Counted from the first letter of the stretch, positions 1-9,408 are shown. The stretch: DNA of 64,000 bases from Gudongella sp964575895 (GCA_964575895.1 CAZNTE010000010.1:1-64000); one strand, 5' to 3'. Made by a program: numbers and translations. The notes: generated by a model from the letters alone, not told the origin.

Positions 1-51
1 ACTACGCCCCTTGTGGACTTTCACCACAGACAGAAGGCATGCCCGTCATAC
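1..51 (-). mobile_element. Probable 5' end of a group IIC intron (partial, runs off window)
   Basis: Read on the minus strand, the sequence starts GTATGACGGGCATG and continues into a hairpin TGTGG-TGAAAGT-CCACA. This resembles the opening of bacterial group II introns of class C (GUGUG..CGGCAUG followed by a GGGUGAGAGUCCC-type stem in the Oceanobacillus type example, as I remember it). It begins a few bases after the rubredoxin terminator stem and its T-run, and class C introns are known to insert just downstream of intrinsic terminators. The reverse-transcriptase ORF and domain V would lie outside the window, so this rests on about 50 bases. Confidence 0.5.
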
Positions 52-57
52 AAACGA

Positions 58-85
58 AAAGGCCAGTGAAAGTTCACTGGCCTTT
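58..85 (-). terminator. Terminator of the rubredoxin gene
   Basis: A perfect 13-bp inverted repeat (AAAGGCCAGTGAA / TTCACTGGCCTTT) with a 2-base centre lies 11 bases past the rubredoxin stop. On the minus strand it is followed by TTTTCGTTT. It is also the apparent insertion landmark for the intron-like sequence at 1-51. Confidence 0.85.
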
Positions 86-96
86 AATAAGTACTA

Positions 97-255
97 TTAC
101 TCTTTTTCAAACATATCCTTTGTTGCTCCACAAACTGGGCAAACCCAATCTTCTGGAATATCTTCAAAAGCTGTACCTGGAGCTACTCCTCCATCTGGAT
201 CTCCTTCTGCAGGATCATAAACATAACCGCATGGTCCACATACCCATTTATCCAT
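97..255 (-). CDS. Rubredoxin
   Basis: Encodes 52 residues starting MDKWVCGPCGYVYDPAEGD. The protein is a small cytoplasmic one-electron carrier with a single iron bound by four cysteines. Both binding knuckles are visible: CGPCGY near residues 6-9 and CPVCGATK near residues 39-42. The conserved aromatic core (W4, Y11, Y13, W37) and the acidic stretch DPAEGDPDGGVAPGT are typical, and the length is normal for the family. The ATG is preceded by AAAGGAG at good spacing. In anaerobes rubredoxin commonly feeds oxygen- and peroxide-detoxifying enzymes, but no such partner is adjacent, so the partner here is unknown. Confidence 0.96.
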   Translation of the reverse strand: MDKWVCGPCGYVYDPAEGDPDGGVAPGTAFEDIPEDWVCPVCGATKDMFEKE

Positions 256-402
256 TTGACATTCTCCTTTCGATATTGAATTTAACTTAGTGAGATTATT
301 ATACCATATAATTACATTTAATAAACAAAAAAAACAAAAATTGAAAAATATTATATAGATTAATCCAAATATAAATGGGTAAAATACTTATGAAAAGAAA
401 AA

Positions 403-807
403 ATGGATGTGATAGAGATGAACTACATTTATAAAGGGACAGTATGTAGTGATTTAGAGACTATAAGATCCTTTATTGATAAGACAATTAAAACACTAGG
501 AGAAATAATTAATAATGGGGATATTATTTTTGACATCCGCGTTATTCTTAATGAGCTTATTGTAAATGGGGCACTCCATGGAAATGAATGTATGATAACT
601 AAATGTGTTAGCCTCACAGTTAAGATGAATGAGAATAAATTAACAATAGAAGTTGAAGATGAGGGAAATGGTATAAATTATAATCCCACCGAGTATAATC
701 CTACGGATTTAAAATCTTGGGGTAGGGGTCTAGTTTTAGTGAATGGATTATCAGATGAATTTTACGTTGATAGAAATAGGGTTGTGTCAGTAAAGAATAT
801 CTGTTAG
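403..807 (+). CDS. Anti-sigma-factor-type ATP-binding protein (RsbW/SpoIIAB-like HATPase)
   Basis: Encodes 134 residues with the GHKL ATPase motifs of serine-kinase anti-sigma factors. These are an N-box ILNELIVNGALHGN near residues 48-61, a G1 box DEGNGI near 88-93, and a G2-like WGRGLVLVNGLSDEF near 106-120. No HisKA domain or membrane segment is present, so it is a stand-alone cytoplasmic protein. The start is uncertain: no strong ribosome site precedes the ATG at 403, and a second ATG at 418 is possible. It ends 11 bases before the secreted SLH protein gene, so the two are probably co-transcribed. No sigma factor or anti-anti-sigma partner is adjacent, so its target cannot be named. Confidence 0.75.
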   Translation: MDVIEMNYIYKGTVCSDLETIRSFIDKTIKTLGEIINNGDIIFDIRVILNELIVNGALHGNECMITKCVSLTVKMNENKLTIEVEDEGNGINYNPTEYNPTDLKSWGRGLVLVNGLSDEFYVDRNRVVSVKNIC

Positions 808-818
808 GAGGTATTAAA

Positions 819-2933
819 ATGTTAAAGAAAGTATCTTATATAATGGTATTATCACTCTTATTAAATGTGATGATACCATTTATTGCGTTAGGGGAGGAGG
901 ACTATCAAATTCAATTGGAGAAGGTAATTCTTAAGACCAAAGAAATGTTTGAAATAAGCAATGATTATAAGGACTTTACATCTCAGGTAAGTTCTTATAA
1001 TAAGGACACATATTTCAGTTTAAACTGGAAGGATCCAGATGGAGTTTTGCCAACAATAAACATAACTACTGATGAAATTGGCAATATCCAATCTTACAAC
1101 AAGTATTACAATAACATGGAGCCCCAGGAGAATAAGATACCCAAGTTTTCAAAAGAAGAAGCATTGAGTATTGCAGGAAGATTTATGATGAAAATTGATT
1201 CGGTAATGTTTGGACAAATGGTATTTGATGAGGATAATTACTATACAAGCACTTGGGATACTAATTATAACTTCAATTACCAGAGAAAAATCAACAGTGT
1301 ATTGTTTAGAGAAAACAACGTGTCAATAAGTATTTCGAAGAATACTGGAGAAGTTATGAATTACAATAGTAATTGGGAGAGAGATTTATCATTCCCAAAA
1401 CCAACAGAAATAATATCATTAGATGATGCTAAGGAAGCTTTCAAAGAAAAAATAGGCTTGGAATTAGTTTATAAGGCTAATTATTATTACCCACGACCAG
1501 TAGATATTAATGGTGATGAGATGGACTACTATCTTGCCTATGTAATAAGAAGTCAATATTCAGGGATTGATGCAAAGACAGGAGAGGCTGTTGAACTATC
1601 TTATTATAGACCTTATTTAGAAGGTGGAGGTAAAGATAGTGCTGTTAATGAAGAATCATCCCAAGCACCTATAATAACTCCTGAAGAAAGAGCTGAAATT
1701 GAAAAACTAAAAGATTTAATAACCAGAGAGAAAGCAGAAGAAATTGGAAGAGACAAACTAAGATTAGATGACACTTATGTTCTTAGAAATATAAATCTAT
1801 ATAACACGTGGAGAAATAAGGATCAATATCAGTGGAACATGTATTTTGTAAAAGAAATAGAAGAAAACAAGATCTTTTCATCCGATATATCAATTGATGC
1901 TATGACTGGAGAATTACTAAGCTTTTATAAAAGCTATGACTATAAAGAAACCGATAAAGCTGTCATAACAAAAGATCAAGCATTGGAAATAGCCAACAAT
2001 TATTTAAAGGAAACTAATCCAAGTATCATAAGCGACTTGGTAATTAAAGATGATAAATATCAAAAGGATGGAGATTTATCCTTCTATTTCACTTTTGAGA
2101 GATATCTAGATGGTTATTATGTTGAGAATGATGGAATTTCAATTGGGGTGAATTCAGTTAATAAAGAAGTCTTCTCCTATAACAAAGCGTGGTATAAAGA
2201 AGAGTTGCCAAAAACGGATTCTGTAATTGATATTGCAAAGGCGTATGAAGTTTTATTTGATGAAATAGACTACAGCTTAATGTATAAGATGTATTATGAG
2301 TATGATTCTCTAGGGGTTGAATCAAAAAGCATAAAATTAGTATACGGTTTAAGTGAGAATAAACCAGCCATAATTGATGCAAATACAGGAGAAGTACTTG
2401 ACTACTCTGGAAAACCATATGTGGACACAAAGAATATAGCTTATAGTGATCTTGATTCATCCTACGCAAAAGAAAAGATATTAACCCTAGCTGAATATCG
2501 AATAGGTTTTTATGAAGAGAGCTTTAGACCTAAAGATAAAATAATTCAAAGTGAATTTATTTATCTACTTTGGAAAGCCATTAATCCCTATAGAAACGAA
2601 GGTGAGGATCAAATAGATCTTGTTTATGATGAATTAATTGGTACTAGTATCATTAAGGACGAAGAGGTTAATAGAACTAGAATAGTAACAAAGCAAGAAG
2701 CTATCAAGTATGTAATCAGAGCAATGAACTATGGTAAAATAGCAGAGATTCCAAGGATTTATGCAGATATATTCCCAGATTCAAACTCTATTAAAGAAGA
2801 GATGAAAGGATATGTTAACTTAGCATATGGACTGGGAATAATAGTTGGAGATGGTAGTGGATTAATAAAACCACTATATGAATTGAAGAGAGAAGATGCT
2901 GCTAGTATAATATATAACTTTGTATTTAAGTAA
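819..2933 (+). CDS. Secreted YcdB/PepSY-like repeat protein with C-terminal S-layer homology domains
   Basis: Encodes 704 residues. A hydrophobic signal peptide (about residues 1-25, ending ALG) is followed by repeated units of the form 'T/S-x-(D/E)-x-A-x-x-x-A' plus 'D/NAxTGEvl.Y', for example near residues 105, 195, 300 and 385. These resemble the YcdB/YcdC repeat family (DUF4901, PepSY-related). The last 160 residues look like two or three SLH modules (YSDLDSSYAKEKILTLAEYR..., YADIFPDSNSIKEEMKGYVN...), which anchor proteins to secondary cell-wall polymer. It is therefore probably a cell-envelope protein. AGGAGG precedes the ATG. PepSY-type repeats often inhibit or chaperone proteases, but no protease gene is adjacent and the function here is unknown. 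Confidence 0.8.
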   Translation: MLKKVSYIMVLSLLLNVMIPFIALGEEDYQIQLEKVILKTKEMFEISNDYKDFTSQVSSYNKDTYFSLNWKDPDGVLPTINITTDEIGNIQSYNKYYNNMEPQENKIPKFSKEEALSIAGRFMMKIDSVMFGQMVFDEDNYYTSTWDTNYNFNYQRKINSVLFRENNVSISISKNTGEVMNYNSNWERDLSFPKPTEIISLDDAKEAFKEKIGLELVYKANYYYPRPVDINGDEMDYYLAYVIRSQYSGIDAKTGEAVELSYYRPYLEGGGKDSAVNEESSQAPIITPEERAEIEKLKDLITREKAEEIGRDKLRLDDTYVLRNINLYNTWRNKDQYQWNMYFVKEIEENKIFSSDISIDAMTGELLSFYKSYDYKETDKAVITKDQALEIANNYLKETNPSIISDLVIKDDKYQKDGDLSFYFTFERYLDGYYVENDGISIGVNSVNKEVFSYNKAWYKEELPKTDSVIDIAKAYEVLFDEIDYSLMYKMYYEYDSLGVESKSIKLVYGLSENKPAIIDANTGEVLDYSGKPYVDTKNIAYSDLDSSYAKEKILTLAEYRIGFYEESFRPKDKIIQSEFIYLLWKAINPYRNEGEDQIDLVYDELIGTSIIKDEEVNRTRIVTKQEAIKYVIRAMNYGKIAEIPRIYADIFPDSNSIKEEMKGYVNLAYGLGIIVGDGSGLIKPLYELKREDAASIIYNFVFK

Positions 2934-2940
2934 AAAAACT

Positions 2941-2973
2941 ACATCTAGGTAAACCCTAGATGTAATTTTTTTT
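2941..2973 (+). terminator. Terminator after the SLH protein gene
   Basis: A 9-bp stem ACATCTAGG / CCTAGATGT is followed after AA by a run of eight T. It closes the 403-2933 transcription unit. Confidence 0.85.
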
Positions 2974-3052
2974 ATACATTTTCATGAAAGTATGATATCA
3001 TTATACAGTTAAGCATGAGACAATTAAATATAGAAGGGAATTATAATAGAAT

Positions 3053-4867
3053 ATGATTAGAAATGATGTAAGAAATGTAGCAATAATAGCCCATGTTGAT
3101 CATGGAAAGACCACTTTGGTTGATAGTTTGTTGAGGCAATCAGGAATCTTTAGAGCAAATCAAGTTCTTGAAGAGAGAGTTATGGATTCAAATGACATAG
3201 AAAAAGAAAGAGGAATCACCATACTTGCTAAAAACACAGCTGTTGTATATAACGGAGTTAAGATAAACATAGTAGATACTCCAGGACATGCTGATTTTGG
3301 TGGAGAAGTAGAGAGAGTACTAAAAATGGTAAATGGTGTAGTTGTTCTAGTAGATGCTTTTGAAGGCCCAATGCCTCAAACTAAATTTGTATTGAAAAAA
3401 GCACTGGATTTAGAACTACCTGTTGTTGTAGCTATAAATAAAATTGACAGACCTGAAGCAAGACCTGAAGAGGTAATAGATGAAATATTGGATCTTTTTA
3501 TTGAGCTTGGTGCAAAGGATTCTCAATTAGACTGCCCATTTGTATTTACATCCGCAAAAATCGGTAGTGCTACTTTGGATGTAAGTGACAAGAAAGAAAC
3601 AATGGAAGATTTGTTCAAGACAATAATTGAATATGTCCCTGCTCCAGAAGGAGACGAAAATGGACCAACCCAACTTTTAATATCCACAATTGACTATAAT
3701 GAATATACTGGTAGAATAGGAATTGGAAAGGTAGATAAAGGCTCAGTATATGCCGGTCAGGAAGTAGCTATTCTGAATGATGCTAATCCTGAGAGAAAAA
3801 TAAAGGCGAAGATTAATAAGCTTTATGAATTTCAAGGACTAAATAGGATTGAAGTACCCCATGCAACCGTGGGAAGTATAGTAGCTTTGACAGGACCAAG
3901 TGACTTAGAGATTGGAGATACTATTTGTCATATAGAAAACCCTGTGGCTATTCCTTTTGTAAAGATCTCAGAACCAACGTTGGCAATGACTTTTTCGGTT
4001 AACAATAGTCCTTTTGCAGGTAGGGAAGGAGAGTTTGTTACTTCCAGACAACTTAGGAATAGACTATATAAGGAACTTCATACAGATGTTAGCCTTAGGG
4101 TTGAAGATACAGATTCTACTGATGCCTTCAAAGTTTCTGGAAGAGGAGAACTACATCTTAGTGTCTTAATTGAAAATATGCGAAGAGAAGGATATGAGTT
4201 CCAGGTTTCAAAGCCAGAGGTATTGTATAAAACAGTAAATGGAGCAAAGAATGAACCAATAGAAAAAGTAACAGTGGATGTAAGCACTGAATATGTTGGA
4301 GCGGTAATTGATAAACTAGGCCAGAGAAAAGGCGAGTTAGTATCAATGTCAGAATCAACTGGAGGTTATGCAAGGCTAGAGTTTATCATACCATCTAGAG
4401 GGCTAATAGGATACCGCCAGGAGTTTTTAACTGATACTAAGGGTAATGGGATATTAAATGCTATTTTCGAAGGCTACGCGCCATTTAAAGGCGAGATTCC
4501 AAGAAGAAAATCTGGATCTATTATTGCTTTTGAAACGGGAGAAGCAACCACCTATGGATTATACTCAGCACAAGAAAGAGGGGTTCTATTTATATCTCCA
4601 GGTACTCAAGTATATGAGGGTATGATTGTTGGATCCAATCCAAAGGGACTAGATATAGAAGTTAACATTTCTAGGAAGAAGCAACAGTCCAATGTTAGAG
4701 CTTCTGGATCTGATGATGCCTTGAGGTTATCAACACCGAAGAATATGAGTTTGGAAGAAGCTTTAGAGTTTATTGAAGATGATGAGTTAATTGAAATTAC
4801 ACCTTTAAACATAAGAGTTAGAAAGAGAATACTGGATGCAAATAGGAGATATAAGTCCAAAAAATAG
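3053..4867 (+). CDS. typA: Ribosome-associated GTPase TypA/BipA
   Basis: Encodes 604 residues, the normal TypA length. It is a translational GTPase of the EF-G superfamily that acts on the 50S subunit in ribosome assembly and stress adaptation. G1 is AHVDHGKTT near residues 13-21, G2 is the RGITI stretch, G3 is DTPGHADF and G4 is NKID. After domain II come the EF-G-like domains III and V, and the TypA-specific C-terminal domain ends in VRKRILD. Upstream there is only a modest AGAAGGGA at rather long spacing, but the N-terminus aligns with the family, so the ATG is kept. It is probably in one operon with the cardiolipin synthase gene, which starts 17 bases downstream. Confidence 0.96.
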   Translation: MIRNDVRNVAIIAHVDHGKTTLVDSLLRQSGIFRANQVLEERVMDSNDIEKERGITILAKNTAVVYNGVKINIVDTPGHADFGGEVERVLKMVNGVVVLVDAFEGPMPQTKFVLKKALDLELPVVVAINKIDRPEARPEEVIDEILDLFIELGAKDSQLDCPFVFTSAKIGSATLDVSDKKETMEDLFKTIIEYVPAPEGDENGPTQLLISTIDYNEYTGRIGIGKVDKGSVYAGQEVAILNDANPERKIKAKINKLYEFQGLNRIEVPHATVGSIVALTGPSDLEIGDTICHIENPVAIPFVKISEPTLAMTFSVNNSPFAGREGEFVTSRQLRNRLYKELHTDVSLRVEDTDSTDAFKVSGRGELHLSVLIENMRREGYEFQVSKPEVLYKTVNGAKNEPIEKVTVDVSTEYVGAVIDKLGQRKGELVSMSESTGGYARLEFIIPSRGLIGYRQEFLTDTKGNGILNAIFEGYAPFKGEIPRRKSGSIIAFETGEATTYGLYSAQERGVLFISPGTQVYEGMIVGSNPKGLDIEVNISRKKQQSNVRASGSDDALRLSTPKNMSLEEALEFIEDDELIEITPLNIRVRKRILDANRRYKSKK

Positions 4868-4884
4868 CAAATGGAGGATTTCTC

Positions 4885-6342
4885 ATGATTGAATTTATTT
4901 CGGATTATTCTTGGATATTTAGTAATCTAATTATAATAAATATTATACTTGCAATAATTCTAATATTTTTTGAAAGAAGAAATCCTACATCAACCTGGTT
5001 ATGGTTAATGACACTTGTATTTCTTCCTGTAATAGGATTTATACTCTATTTATTCCTAGGTCAAGATATGTCAAAGAAAAAAATGTTTAAGACCAAGGAA
5101 GAAGAGGATGATTGTTTTGATGTCCTAGTTTCTGATCAAGAGAGAAGTTTTGAGGGAAGAGACTTCTTAAAACACAATCCAGAATATAAGAGATATGATG
5201 ATATAGTTAAACTAAACATGATGAGTGCAAAATCAGTATATACACTAGATAATGATGTGAAATTATATTTTAGTGGGGAAGACAAGTTTAAAGATTTATT
5301 TGATAGTATTCAAAGAGCAGAAAAATATATCCATATGGAATACTATATCTTCAAAAAAGATAGTCTTGGTAAAAGAGTTATCTCAGCCCTGGCTGAAAAA
5401 GCCAAAGAGGGTGTGGAAGTTAAATTACTAGTTGATGGGATGGGTGGAAGATGGTTAAATAAAAAAACCATTAAGCCCTTACTTGATGCTGGAGGAGAAT
5501 TTACTACATTTTTCCCACCTTTCTTTCCAGTGATTAATGTTAGACTTAACTATAGAAACCATAGGAAGATCTGCATAATTGATGGAAGGGAAGCTTACTT
5601 AGGTGGATTCAATATTGGTGATGAGTACTTGGGTATTTCTAAAAAGTTTGGGTATTGGAGAGATACTCATATTAGAATTAGAGGCTCAGCCATTAGTTCT
5701 ATTCAGTGGCAATTTTTTTTGGATTGGCGTTTTTCTACTAAGCAAGAAATGAAAGCATGTCAAAGTTATATCAGTGAAACTATAGATGATAGTAAAATCG
5801 GAATTCAGATTGTAAATAGTGGTCCCGATTCAAAGTGGCCAAGCATCAAGGATGGTTATCTAAAGATGATTACAAATGCTGAGGATAAGATCTATATAGA
5901 ATCACCTTATTTTATTCCAGATGATAGTATATTTGAGGCTCTCAAGATAGCAGGACTATCAGGCTTAGATGTAAGAGTTATGATACCTAATAAACCAGAT
6001 CACCCCTTTGTATATTGGGCTGGTTTAAGCTACATAGGAGAGCTACTTGAAGCAGGAGTAAGATTTTACACATACAAGAGGGGATTTATGCACTCAAAAG
6101 TTGTTATTATGGATGATCTAGTTTCTTCTGTTGGTACTGCAAATATTGATATTAGAAGCTTTAAACTTAATTTTGAAATTAACTCGTTTATATACGATCA
6201 GGACATAAATGGAAAATTGACTGAAAGATTCTTAAATGATTTACACAATTGCAAAGAGATTACACTTGAAGAATACAAAAAGAGATCTAGGATAATAAAG
6301 ATAAAAGAGTCAGTTTCTAGGTTGTTGTCACCAATACTTTAG
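4885..6342 (+). CDS. cls: Cardiolipin synthase
   Basis: Encodes 485 residues. Two N-terminal transmembrane segments (about residues 10-30 and 38-60) are followed by two phospholipase-D catalytic HKD motifs: HRKICIIDGREAYLGG near residue 225 and HSKVVIMDDLVSSVG near residue 403. This is the standard layout of bacterial Cls, which joins two phosphatidylglycerol molecules into cardiolipin and glycerol at the membrane. GGAGG sits 8 bases before the ATG. It follows typA by 17 bases and is followed by the aminotransferase gene after 12 bases, so it is the middle of a three-gene unit. Confidence 0.94.
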   Translation: MIEFISDYSWIFSNLIIINIILAIILIFFERRNPTSTWLWLMTLVFLPVIGFILYLFLGQDMSKKKMFKTKEEEDDCFDVLVSDQERSFEGRDFLKHNPEYKRYDDIVKLNMMSAKSVYTLDNDVKLYFSGEDKFKDLFDSIQRAEKYIHMEYYIFKKDSLGKRVISALAEKAKEGVEVKLLVDGMGGRWLNKKTIKPLLDAGGEFTTFFPPFFPVINVRLNYRNHRKICIIDGREAYLGGFNIGDEYLGISKKFGYWRDTHIRIRGSAISSIQWQFFLDWRFSTKQEMKACQSYISETIDDSKIGIQIVNSGPDSKWPSIKDGYLKMITNAEDKIYIESPYFIPDDSIFEALKIAGLSGLDVRVMIPNKPDHPFVYWAGLSYIGELLEAGVRFYTYKRGFMHSKVVIMDDLVSSVGTANIDIRSFKLNFEINSFIYDQDINGKLTERFLNDLHNCKEITLEEYKKRSRIIKIKESVSRLLSPIL

Positions 6343-6354
6343 GGGGGAGTAGAA

Positions 6355-7176
6355 TTGCAAAAGGAAGCTATAATGGAATTTTTACTACTTGATGGTAAAG
6401 TTAAAAAAGTAGAAGAATGTAATGTTTTCCAGGAGATTGAAAAATCACCTATATATGAAGTAGTAAGGGTTATAGGGGGAAAAGAGCAGTTTATAGAAGA
6501 TCATATTCAAAGGATGTTTGATTCATTTCAATTACTTGATTATGAAAACTCATATAGTCAAGAAGACATTACAAATTTTGCAAGAGAATGTATAAGGATT
6601 AATAAAATAAAAGATAACAATATTAAATTATTAGCTGTTGAGCTTAATGATATGAGAAAAATTTTTATGGTTTATGCAATAGAAAGTTACTATCCACCAG
6701 ACAGTGTATATAAAGAGGGGATTAAGACTATCATTTTTAAGCATACAAGAGATAATCCAAATGCTAAAGTTCAGCATTTGGATTATAAAGTAGCTGTTAC
6801 GAATGCAATTAAGGAATCAAATGCCTACGAGGCTTTACTTCTCAATGAGGCTGGATATATTCTCGAAGGTAGTCGCTCAAACATGTTTTACTTAATTGGA
6901 GATACAATGTATACAGCTCCATCTTCCATGGTACTTCTTGGGATAACCAGAAAGCATATTATAAAGTCAATTAAGGACTTAAAACTAAATTTGGTGGAAA
7001 AGGAACTTCATGTGGATGATTTAAATCGTCTTGATGGAATGTTCATTTCTGGTACGAGTATAGGTGTACTTCCGGTAAATAGTGTTGATGATTTAAAAAT
7101 AAATTCAGCAGAAAATAAAATTATTAAAAACATACTTAATGAATATAATAAGTTAACAGGGAAAATCCTAGGCTAA
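6355..7176 (+). CDS. Class IV PLP aminotransferase / aminodeoxychorismate lyase-like
   Basis: Encodes 273 residues of the fold-type IV PLP family (branched-chain or D-amino-acid aminotransferase, or PabC lyase). The Schiff-base lysine is in HLDYKVAV near residue 145. The cofactor-binding EALLLNEAGYILEGSRSN stretch follows near residues 160-177, and the SGTS loop lies near 236. Substrate specificity cannot be read from sequence, and no folate or branched-chain genes are adjacent. A TTG start at 6355 has the better ribosome site (GGGGGAG), while ATG at 6373 with AAGGAAG is a real alternative. The stop codon lies inside the terminator shared with convergent pepT. Confidence 0.8.
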   Translation: MQKEAIMEFLLLDGKVKKVEECNVFQEIEKSPIYEVVRVIGGKEQFIEDHIQRMFDSFQLLDYENSYSQEDITNFARECIRINKIKDNNIKLLAVELNDMRKIFMVYAIESYYPPDSVYKEGIKTIIFKHTRDNPNAKVQHLDYKVAVTNAIKESNAYEALLLNEAGYILEGSRSNMFYLIGDTMYTAPSSMVLLGITRKHIIKSIKDLKLNLVEKELHVDDLNRLDGMFISGTSIGVLPVNSVDDLKINSAENKIIKNILNEYNKLTGKILG

Positions 7177-7191
7177 AACCTAGGATTTTTT
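7163..7191. terminator. Bidirectional terminator between aminotransferase gene and pepT
   Basis: A perfect 10-bp stem AAATCCTAGG / CCTAGGATTT with a 6-base loop is followed by TTTTCT on the plus strand and preceded by A-rich sequence for the minus strand. It overlaps the stop codons of both convergent genes. Confidence 0.85.
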
Positions 7192-8409
7192 CTCTATTAA
7201 GCTAATAATTTCAAGAATGGTATGCACCGCCTTCTCCATACCTTCTATCGATATATATTCATATTTCCCATGATAGTTTAAGCCACCAGTAAATATATTA
7301 GGACAAGGTAAGCCCATGTAGGATAACCTAGCCCCATCAGTTCCACCACGTATTGGTTTGATAACAGGTTCTACATCAATATTCTTCATGGCTTCTTTGG
7401 CAAGATCGATTATATGCATTACAGGCAGGATCTTTTCTTCCATGTTGTAATAGGAATCCTTTAGATCCAGCGTTACTATATCTCCATATTTTTTATTGAT
7501 AAATTCACAAGCTTCTGTGATGAGTTGTTTTTTTAGTGAAAACTTATTTTTACTGTGGTCTCTAATAATATAGGCTATATTTGTTTTTTCTACAGAACCA
7601 TCAAAATGAACTAAATGAAAGAAGCCTTCATATCCTTCAGTATACTCAGGACGCTCATTTACTGGCAAAAGATTATTTAATTCATTGGCAATAAGAATTG
7701 AATTTAGCATCTTATTTTTAGCTGTTCCTGGATGAACGTTTCTACCTTGAATAAATATCTTTGCAGAGGCTGCATTGAAATTCTCATATTCTAATTCACC
7801 CACAGGGCCTCCATCCATGGTGTATGCAAAGTCTGCTGCAAATTTCTCAACGTCAAAATAGTCTGCCCCTCTTCCAATTTCTTCATCAGGAGTGAATCCA
7901 ATTTTTATAGTACCGTGTTCTATATTTGGATTTTGAATTAGATATTCCATAGCTGTTATTATCTCAGCAATACCAGCTTTATTATCTGCACCAAGCAAGG
8001 TAGTACCATCTGTTACTATTAAATCAAGACCCTTGTGATCACTTAGCTCAGGAAAGTCTTCAACCTTCATTACAATATTTAACTCATCATTTAAAATTAT
8101 ATCCTTCCCATCATAACTATTAATAATTCTTGGATTAACCCCTTTACCTGACATATCAGGACTTGTATCCATATGAGCTATAAAACCCACTGTGGCCAAT
8201 TCTTTTTTTGAATTACTAGGTAGAGTTGCCATTACATAACCTTTTTCATCTAGGCTCACATCAGATAGGCCTAAACTATTTAATTCTTCTACCAATTTCT
8301 CTGCAAACTTAAATTGAGTAGGTGTGCTAGGAACACTTGTTGAACTTTCATCAGAAGTTGTTTCTATCTTTACGTAATCTAAAAATCTGCTAACTAATTT
8401 GTCTCTCAT
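7180..8409 (-). CDS. pepT: Peptidase T (tripeptide aminopeptidase)
   Basis: Encodes 409 residues, a cytoplasmic di-zinc M20B aminopeptidase that removes N-terminal residues from tripeptides. Metal-ligand and catalytic motifs are visible: AHMDTSPDMSG, GADNKAGIAEI, TPDEEIGRGAD, YTMDGGPVGELEYE, and the C-terminal IRGGTDGARLS. The start is taken at ATG 8409, where GAGGAGGG lies upstream. A TTG 15 bases further upstream is inside that ribosome site and is not used. It fits with the peptide importer at 10.7-16.5 kb and the second M20 peptidase at 26.4 kb as part of peptide catabolism. Confidence 0.95.
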   Translation of the reverse strand: MRDKLVSRFLDYVKIETTSDESSTSVPSTPTQFKFAEKLVEELNSLGLSDVSLDEKGYVMATLPSNSKKELATVGFIAHMDTSPDMSGKGVNPRIINSYDGKDIILNDELNIVMKVEDFPELSDHKGLDLIVTDGTTLLGADNKAGIAEIITAMEYLIQNPNIEHGTIKIGFTPDEEIGRGADYFDVEKFAADFAYTMDGGPVGELEYENFNAASAKIFIQGRNVHPGTAKNKMLNSILIANELNNLLPVNERPEYTEGYEGFFHLVHFDGSVEKTNIAYIIRDHSKNKFSLKKQLITEACEFINKKYGDIVTLDLKDSYYNMEEKILPVMHIIDLAKEAMKNIDVEPVIKPIRGGTDGARLSYMGLPCPNIFTGGLNYHGKYEYISIEGMEKAVHTILEIISLIEKKS

Positions 8410-8544
8410 TTTATCCCTCCTCAAGTATATTTTACACTACCTTTTACTTTTTGCATCAAAAATGTCAAAAATACTTAAAAGTCAGTATAAAATTATGAAA
8501 ATTGGGCATATAATAGATTAAGAGATATTGTAAGGAGGGTAAGT

Positions 8545-9408
8545 ATGACAGTAAAAATAATTTGCGACAGTGCTTGTGATTTGCCTAAACAAATAATTGA
8601 AGAATACAACCTAGAAGTATTACCTATCAATGTAATATGTGGAGATAATGTGTTTAAAGATCAGGTGAATATAGACCCAAGGGAAGTATATGAGGGAATG
8701 AGAAAGGGCATTACTTATAGGACATCTCAAATTACGCCGGTGGAGTTTGAAGAGGTGTTTGAAGAAAAAGCTAAAAATGATGAGGAGTGTATATATATTG
8801 GATTTTCCTCAGGTTTATCAGCAACCTTCCAATCTGCAATATTATCAAAAATGGCTATTGAGGAAAAGTATGGTAATTTTTCAATTGAAGTTATTGATTC
8901 AAAAGCAGCCTCTGGAGGTTATGGTTTAATAGTTTATGAAATAGCAAAAGCAGCCCATAAAGGTATGGCCAAAGAGGACTTAATAAGTTTAGCAAGAAAA
9001 TATATCGCTGGAGTGGATCAAGTATTTTCTGTTGATGATATTGAGTACTTATATAGAGGAGGTAGAGTATCAAGAACTAGTGCAGTACTAGGTGGGATGC
9101 TAAATATTAAACCTATTTTAGAGGTTAATGAGGGGAAATTAGTTCCAATTGAGAAGGTTAGAGGTAGAGCTAAGGTTCTCAAAAGAATGTCTGAGCTGGT
9201 GGATGAGAGGAAGATGGATTCTGACCTAAAGAATTCTACAGTTGTGATTACACATGGAGATTATTTAGAAGGTGCAGAAAAACTTAGAGATCTGATAGCA
9301 GAAAAATATGGTACAGAAGAGTTTATTATAAATTCTATAGGTGCTTCAATTGGAGCTCATGTTGGACCTGGTACCCTAGCACTGTTTTTCATGAAGAATA
9401 AAATATAG
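8545..9408 (+). CDS. DegV family fatty-acid-binding protein
   Basis: Encodes 287 residues. It begins with the DegV signature VKIICDSACDLPKQIIEEYNLEVLPI and contains the SSGLSATFQSA loop and the conserved end GAHVGPGTLALFF. Members bind a single fatty acid between two domains; in Firmicutes, FakB proteins of this family present exogenous fatty acids to the kinase FakA. No FakA-type kinase is adjacent, so the role here is inferred from family only. AAGGAGGG precedes the ATG. The next gene starts 18 bases downstream. Confidence 0.92.
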   Translation: MTVKIICDSACDLPKQIIEEYNLEVLPINVICGDNVFKDQVNIDPREVYEGMRKGITYRTSQITPVEFEEVFEEKAKNDEECIYIGFSSGLSATFQSAILSKMAIEEKYGNFSIEVIDSKAASGGYGLIVYEIAKAAHKGMAKEDLISLARKYIAGVDQVFSVDDIEYLYRGGRVSRTSAVLGGMLNIKPILEVNEGKLVPIEKVRGRAKVLKRMSELVDERKMDSDLKNSTVVITHGDYLEGAEKLRDLIAEKYGTEEFIINSIGASIGAHVGPGTLALFFMKNKI

